Source: Flammula alnicola
Lineage: Eukaryota; Basidiomycota; Agaricomycetes; Agaricales; Strophariaceae
Length of the DNA stretch: 64,000 nt
Assembly: GCA_015499995.1 (NCBI GenBank)
Contig: JADNRV010000063.1
Location: 186,001 to 250,000, forward strand
Reading direction: 5' to 3'
In this document: piece after piece, positions 58,665 through 64,000 of the stretch
Layout of the letters: the number at the start of each line of letters is the position of its first letter
Position numbering within the stretch: the stretch's first letter is position 1
Notes under the pieces: model-generated
Seen by the model: the letters and a program-made list of their open reading frames with translations, nothing else
Told to the model about the DNA's origin: nothing
The model's database searches: none
Program-made: the position numbers and the translations under genes

Positions 58665-59989
58665 TTAACCCGGTCCCCAACGAGTTTTTTGCCTTTCTTT
58701 GGCTACGGGAGCTGCCCCCACCCCTTGTGACCCATAAGGCTGAAAGCGACTCTTCCTTGGTGGCGCAGGCCCCTTCTCCTTCGAACTGGAGAAATTGATG
58801 TGAGATCGCTTTCCCGGAGCTTGAGCAGCCGCTTGTTTCTCCGAACGCTCCTTCTGTGCGTCAGCTTTGAATTGGCGGACCCATGAGTTGCAGCCCGCAG
58901 GATGGAACAGGTTGATCCACGAGCGACAGGAACAAAGAAGTGAAGGTACAGGTTGAGAATGGCAACAGAGGTGTGGGTGAAGCAAGGAGATAGCAGCAGC
59001 ACAGATATACGAGGGTATTGGAGCGAGAATGGAAGAAAGGCGAGCAAGGGGGAAAAAAAATGGCATGAACGGAATATTAAAGAGAGAGAGAAGAACAGAC
59101 ATACCAATTTGGTCAGCGAACCAATCCGGCTTGACGTCGTGGGGGTCCCACATATCTTTCGGGAAATTTGTCGTACGTTCATCTACGTCCACAAATTCCA
59201 CGAGTTTGGTGTATAAATGTGGGTTCCGAAAGGAGCGATTGGACATAAGAGAGTCGTTGAAATGTTTTGGATTTACAGGGTCATGTTTGAGAGTTGAAAA
59301 TTGCGTGAGTTTTGCCTGGGTTTTGATCAGAACTATGAGAAAATGGTAAAACTGAGGATAATGTGGAGCCATACCTGCAATGCAGGATCACATGGCTCTG
59401 GCGACTCAGGAGGTATACCCCAATCTTCGACGCCCGGGATGGGTGGAGGCCGTAGAAGGGCTCGAATCTGAGAAAGTTCATCTTGAGGTTCTTCTGATGG
59501 GTTTTGATGACTCGATGTTGACGACATGTCCATGGGCGAGCCACCGTCCCGAGATGGGCCCGCCACCTGCGAATGGTCATCTGGAACCAGATCGTCGGAG
59601 ATATGTGCGCGTGGATGGTGGTTTTTGAGGCTTATAGTGGGGCGTTTTATGATGACTTGGGATTTTGGTATCCGTCGGCCTGAAAGTCGCATACAATTAG
59701 CAAGAGAAAATAAGTGCAAAAAAATTTCGTGCCTTCGGAGGAGCTCTTAGTACCAACTCTTGACGATTTATCCTATCCGACGTGGAAACGAAAGCCAGCA
59801 AAAGGGAAACAATTGCAGGAAAAGATGGCGACGAGGGATCTCACATTCATGTTTTGGTGGGTAGTGCCACCATTCGATGTCGATTGTCCAGCTTCAGAGT
59901 CACTTGGAGAGTCATAGTCGTAGGCAACGAGCCCTAAGAACGGTTTCAGATGGCTTTCATTAACAATTTAGACCAAGCTTACCGTTCAT
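58665..59989 (-). CDS. HCNGP-family protein (SAP30-binding protein homologue)
   Basis: Exon 1 is only 7 bases (59983-59989, ATGAACG). Exon 2 (59845-59933) gives [16 protein letters not shown], the typical N-terminus. Exon 3 (from 59679 down) carries [20 protein letters not shown], and the next exon the core [40 protein letters not shown] and KPDWFADQI. The last exon has [18 protein letters not shown] and a basic tail to 58665. This is the HCNGP domain of SAP30BP, linked in animals to transcriptional repression and splicing. The join of exons 2 and 3 is one base out of phase, so a base may be missing in exon 2. The last intron is long (about 240 bases). It is divergent from GPI8. Confidence 0.85.
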
Positions 59990-60059
59990 GTTGTGCAGAC
60001 TGTGGGTCGGTGATGGGAGTCGAGACGAAAGAAGTGTTGGAACTCCGCCCAACGCTACA
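59990..60059. promoter_or_regulatory. 70-base divergent promoter between HCNGP and GPI8
   Basis: The start codons of two conserved genes on opposite strands are only 70 bases apart (59989 minus, 60060 plus). No TATA box is seen, which fits TATA-less housekeeping promoters. At least one 5' UTR must overlap the other gene or be extremely short. Confidence 0.6.
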
Positions 60060-61576
60060 ATGCTCTTCTTCTCTTCCTTTCATCTCCTCCTCTGGCTCTC
60101 AAGCTGGGCTTGGGCTGTACATTCGACTGATACCCACGAAAGAGTCGTTCGCGAGTTCTTCGAGAAAAATGAATCACCATTGGGCGGGAGTGGGTCAGCA
60201 CATACCAACAATTGGGCGGTCTTAGTGTGTTCCTCGAGATATTGGTTCAACTACAGAGTAAACGACAGTTTCGTGCATTTAATTCCTATCTAACAATGCT
60301 TTAGCATATGGCCAATGCTCTAGGAATGTAAGTCTAGTCATAACTATACCATGAACTGCTTAGTGATTATAAATTCACAGGTATCGAACCGTGAAACGTT
60401 TGGGCATCCCAGATTCGAATATTATCCTCATGCTGGCCGACGACGCGTCATGTAATTCAAGAAATAAGTTTCCAGGAAGCGTCTACGCCAATCCAGGGCG
60501 GCACCTAGATCTTTACGGCGACAACATCGAGGTTGACTACCGCGGCTATGAAGTGACAGTGGAAAACTTCATTAGGGTCCTGACCGGTTCGTATCTAATC
60601 CCGTGGATATGCTCTTTTTTTGAGTTTTATCGTCATTCCGATTTCAGGTCGCATGGATCCCTCAGTCCCGCGATCCAAACGTTTGCTGAGCGACGAGAGG
60701 TCCAATATCTTCGTCTATATGACAGGCCACGGTGGGAATGAGTTCCTCAAGTTCCAGGATAACGAAGAGATCAGTGCGTTCGACATCGCAGATGCATTCG
60801 AACAGATGTATCAGAAGAAGAGGTCTGTCGATGGCTCTTCTTTCTTGAACCCCGGTTCTGACGCTGAATTCAGATACAACGAGATATTCTTCATGATCGA
60901 TACCTGTCAGGCGAATACCATGTATTCCAAACTGTACTCGCCCAATATTCTCGCCACGGGGTCGTCTAACATAGGCGAGAGTTCGTACTCTGTACGTCAT
61001 CTGTGTTTGTTCGCATTCGCTGTATCTCATATTTCTCCAGCACGCCAACGACGAAGACATCGGCGTAGCTGTAATTGACGCATTCACCCATTATGTGCTC
61101 GAGTTCATGGAAAAGATTAACAAAACCAGTCAAGTATCCATGCAAGAACTCGTGAGCCTCTTTGCTTCTAGTTTCACCACTGCACTCTAACCCATTCGCA
61201 GTTCGACTCCATGGACGTGACAAAGATCAATTCTCACCCGGGCGTCCGGAGCGACCTCTTCAAACGACCCTTGGACCAAACCCGAATTACCGACTTTTTC
61301 GGTGGCGTCGCGCAGGTAGAGATCGTGCCGCCCCTTGACATCCCATCGGTATCCCTTGAACAACCACCTAGGATGCCCGAGGAAGGTGAACCCCTGCAAT
61401 TGCATCCGATTTCGATGCCGTTGGAGTCCAAGGCCCAGAACGAGTCTGATAGCGCGATATCACTGCGGACGTGGCTGACGACGCCTTTGCAAGAGAAGCA
61501 GTGGAAGAACTCCCGAGCATGGGCCTCTGTGGCTCTCATCGGTGTCCTCGTCGGGTGGGTTACTGCCAAAAAATAA
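60060..61576 (+). CDS. GPI8: GPI-anchor transamidase catalytic subunit (GPI8/PIG-K)
   Basis: Six exons join cleanly (60060-60257, 60305-60327, 60381-60586, 60648-60991, 61041-61151, 61202-61576), 418 residues, the usual size. A signal peptide ([19 protein letters not shown]) precedes [20 protein letters not shown] and [18 protein letters not shown]. The C13-protease catalytic His lies in FVYMTGHGG and the Cys in [29 protein letters not shown] follows, and a C-terminal membrane helix ([18 protein letters not shown]) ends at a KK tail. In the ER the enzyme cleaves the GPI-signal of precursor proteins and attaches the GPI anchor, in a complex with GAA1 and the PIG-S, PIG-T and PIG-U homologues. 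No frame break was found. Confidence 0.97.
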
Positions 61577-64000
61577 CAGTAGCAGCATAGCTGGAGACGT
61601 GCGTGTATTTGTAACTAAAGCTTTGTTAATAAACACCATCTAGATTTTGCCGCTATCCTGTCGCCTCATTGGGTAGTACTTGCCGATGTTTGTGCAGGGC
61701 TGCCTTCAGCAACATGCATGTCGTGGTTACCGATTCGACGCGAACTCAAGTCGAAGTTAGGGCACCAACCGCATTAAAGCCCGAGCCCGGCGGTCTACAC
61801 ACCACACAACCGTGTATCATCCAATCAACGCACTCGCCTTTTAAATTGCTCAGGCCTGACTCCAAATGTCAGACAAAATCGTGAAGCAAATAGGAAACAG
61901 CAACCCGGTGAATGCCTTGTTTACAGTTTATTTAAACGCGGCGATCTCGATTGCGAAGTTAATTCTGACACCAGTGGTCAATTAGCCTGTAGTTGCATGT
62001 CTTTGCGGTTCTTCTATCACAGAGAAGAAAAACATTAACGAGATTCATTCAGTGCCGAAAAAAATGCTTCCAATGGGAAGTGAGATGAATTGCTAGGGCA
62101 ATCTGATATGGCTTCTCCGCCGAAAAGAAAGGAAAGGGAAATATTTCCACCTGCCCTCAAATCCAATTTGGCAAGTACAGTAAGTAATTTGTTCCCTCCT
62201 CTATGTTGTGCTGGACGGCTTATTTTTTATGTCCAAGAAATTAGAGCTCAATAGCAAGATCATGCAAAGGCCCTATCTTCCTGTTTCCACGAATATCTTC
62301 CTCCCAAAAATCATTTGGCCTGGAAGTCATGCTTCCTGGTCCCGTGGCTTATATGGAAATGTGCAAGAAGTCATTCCATATGATTACGAAAGCGCGTGGG
62401 TACATCAACGTCCTGGGCGCTCCCTCATTGTCTTCTAATACTGTATTTGACATCCTAGGTACCGCGCCAAAGGGCTGGAGTGTGTACCGTACGTACCGGG
62501 GATACAGATACTCCTCGAATCTCAAGTCAGCGGTTCGCCTTTCTCTGCGATGAGATATGTGACCCATACGCAAGTTCCTTACTCTATTTATGGGCGCGGT
62601 TAAGTAAACACCCACCCCCTTCGGCTTCTCACTGAGCTATTTTAACACCGGTTTTGCGTAGGTCCTTAACGTTTCACTCGGGCTCGCAGGCGCTTGACCA
62701 ACACGACCTCTAGGATTTAGGCCGCGGGCTTCGTTATGGGCCGACGGCGACTGGATATGACCTTCCTTTCCTTTGGCAGTAAGGGACACAGTGCATTGTC
62801 GCTGACTACCATTCGCTGCGTTGAATCTCTCCTCCAGTCGGATCACTCCAAGCCTCTCCGATATTGTATGACGCAGTATGTCAGTAAACCCCAAAGCTAA
62901 TCAACAACGCCTCTGTACGGCCCACCCAAAAGTCGGAAGCCGTTCCCCATGAGCTCATCGTAAGCCTTGAGGCGACGGCCCAAGATCTTTCGCATCCTGA
63001 GGCCTGAATCTTGACCACTCTTGACCTTATTTATTATTAGCTTGATTATTATCGAAGTCTGACTCGGAACCTCTCAGCTGACTGCGACTTCGAGTTAAGT
63101 ATGGAGATGTCGGACGGCGGAATCGTAGACAGCTTGTATTGTTCAAGAATACTTATACAACAGGCCACTGGTGCGCTCTCACGATGAGCGTCATGGGTTC
63201 GATAGGCAGGCCTCAAGAACCGTCCACTCCCACCGAACAGCCCCACCTATAACTTCGCTCGTGAAAACATGCGGCGAGAGAGTGTAAATTACGACCGGTC
63301 TATGGCAGCATCCCATACACTGGTCGCGAAGTGACTGAAGGAGTTATGGCGGACATCGGAGCATACTATAAAGTGCTGGCATGCCTTCATTGTATTCGGT
63401 GGGAATAAACGCCTATGATAAGGCAAGATGCCTAGGATAGACCATGATATAGTAGCGAACTAGACTACACCTAGGAATGTGAAAGAGTGCGGTAACAGAT
63501 GACCCGGCGATCCAATCGAAGTTGAATCTACCCCACATGTTGCGACATGTCCTGCTCATCTCCAAAAGAAATGCAAATCACCTTCACATTTTCTTCCTTC
63601 TCAAATCAGCTCTTCACATTCGACTTGCGCACATCGCCCGGCGCTTCCAGCGTTTTTGTTTTCTGTGCCGAGACGAGATAGCCTTTTTTAGGCACCATCA
63701 TGACGGAGGTCAAAACTCATTACCGTTATATAGCCTGGAACTGACCGAGGCTTTGAAAGGCTCTACAAGACCGTGTACCAGTTTCTGATCTCGCACAGTG
63801 ACACAGTGCAAATATTACGCTGGTTGTTCACAATTACATAATTCATAGTGAACCATTTACGAAGAGAGCAGGCATGAAACCCTCGCTTGACCCAACCCCT
63901 CCTCCCGGCCTCTTTTTCCCATTGGATCCCTCCTGACGCAATAGCGGGCAGCCAATTGAATATAAGGTACAATTTGACATGCCCGTACCGAAGTTGCCTG
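61577..64000. other. Right end, 2.4 kb, no gene recognised
   Basis: Short frames only. The longest (minus 62637-62894, plus 63522-63788) show no motif or splice context. It could include the promoter of a gene beyond the window. Confidence 0.4.

Noticed and set aside
62637..62894. Minus-strand frame of 85 codons near the right end
   Set aside because: No recognisable motif, splice context or repeat partner, so not listed as a gene.
1..64000. CRISPR arrays, bacterial operons or phage genes
   Set aside because: The intron-rich genes and their families are eukaryotic; no spaced short repeats of CRISPR type were seen.

Overview
The window looks like nuclear DNA of a mushroom-forming basidiomycete (Agaricomycetes). 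Coding regions are broken by many short GT-AG introns of roughly 50-70 nt. The gene families are typical of that group: two NACHT-type NLR proteins (one with 45-residue TPR repeats), fungal P450s with the FGxGR(H/F)xCPGR haem loop, a seven-helix orphan membrane protein and a fungal metallothionein. Start and exon choices below come from splice signals and family knowledge. No search was run.

Layout. At 1-5.3 kb are the last codons of an SDR paralogue, a ~1.75 kb dispersed repeat (copy A), a frame-broken mitochondrial ribosomal protein mS33 gene, a complete five-exon SDR gene and a metallothionein. From 7 to 28 kb lies an oxidative block: seven-helix membrane protein, P450, secreted FAD-linked oxidase, MFS transporter, second P450 and GMC oxidoreductase. 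These would suit tailoring and export of a small molecule, or detoxification, but no backbone synthase is visible. From 29.4 to 41.3 kb a pair of direct repeats carries an unknown gene twice and flanks a truncated CNH-domain (VPS39/TGFBRAP1-like) fragment, a PAR/DUF3602-like gene and a large NLR-TPR gene. At 41.4-43.8 kb an F-box-like gene is divergent to a clean SmD1 gene. At 45.5-46.3 kb is an unusual secreted repeat protein with alternating basic and acidic segments. Repeat copies B and C lie in opposite orientation at 46.6-50.0 kb. The right part holds a MYND protein, a membrane protein with PPPY tail, a four-helix membrane protein, a second NLR, and the divergent pair HCNGP/SAP30BP and GPI8.

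One pattern cuts across the window. Many otherwise well-conserved genes are interrupted by single-base losses, mostly in short homopolymer runs, and in nearly every case restoring one base would rejoin the family-consistent frame. Either the assembly has a homopolymer-contraction problem or the accessory genes are decaying together. I lean to the first and therefore annotate most of these loci as genes with a flagged break.
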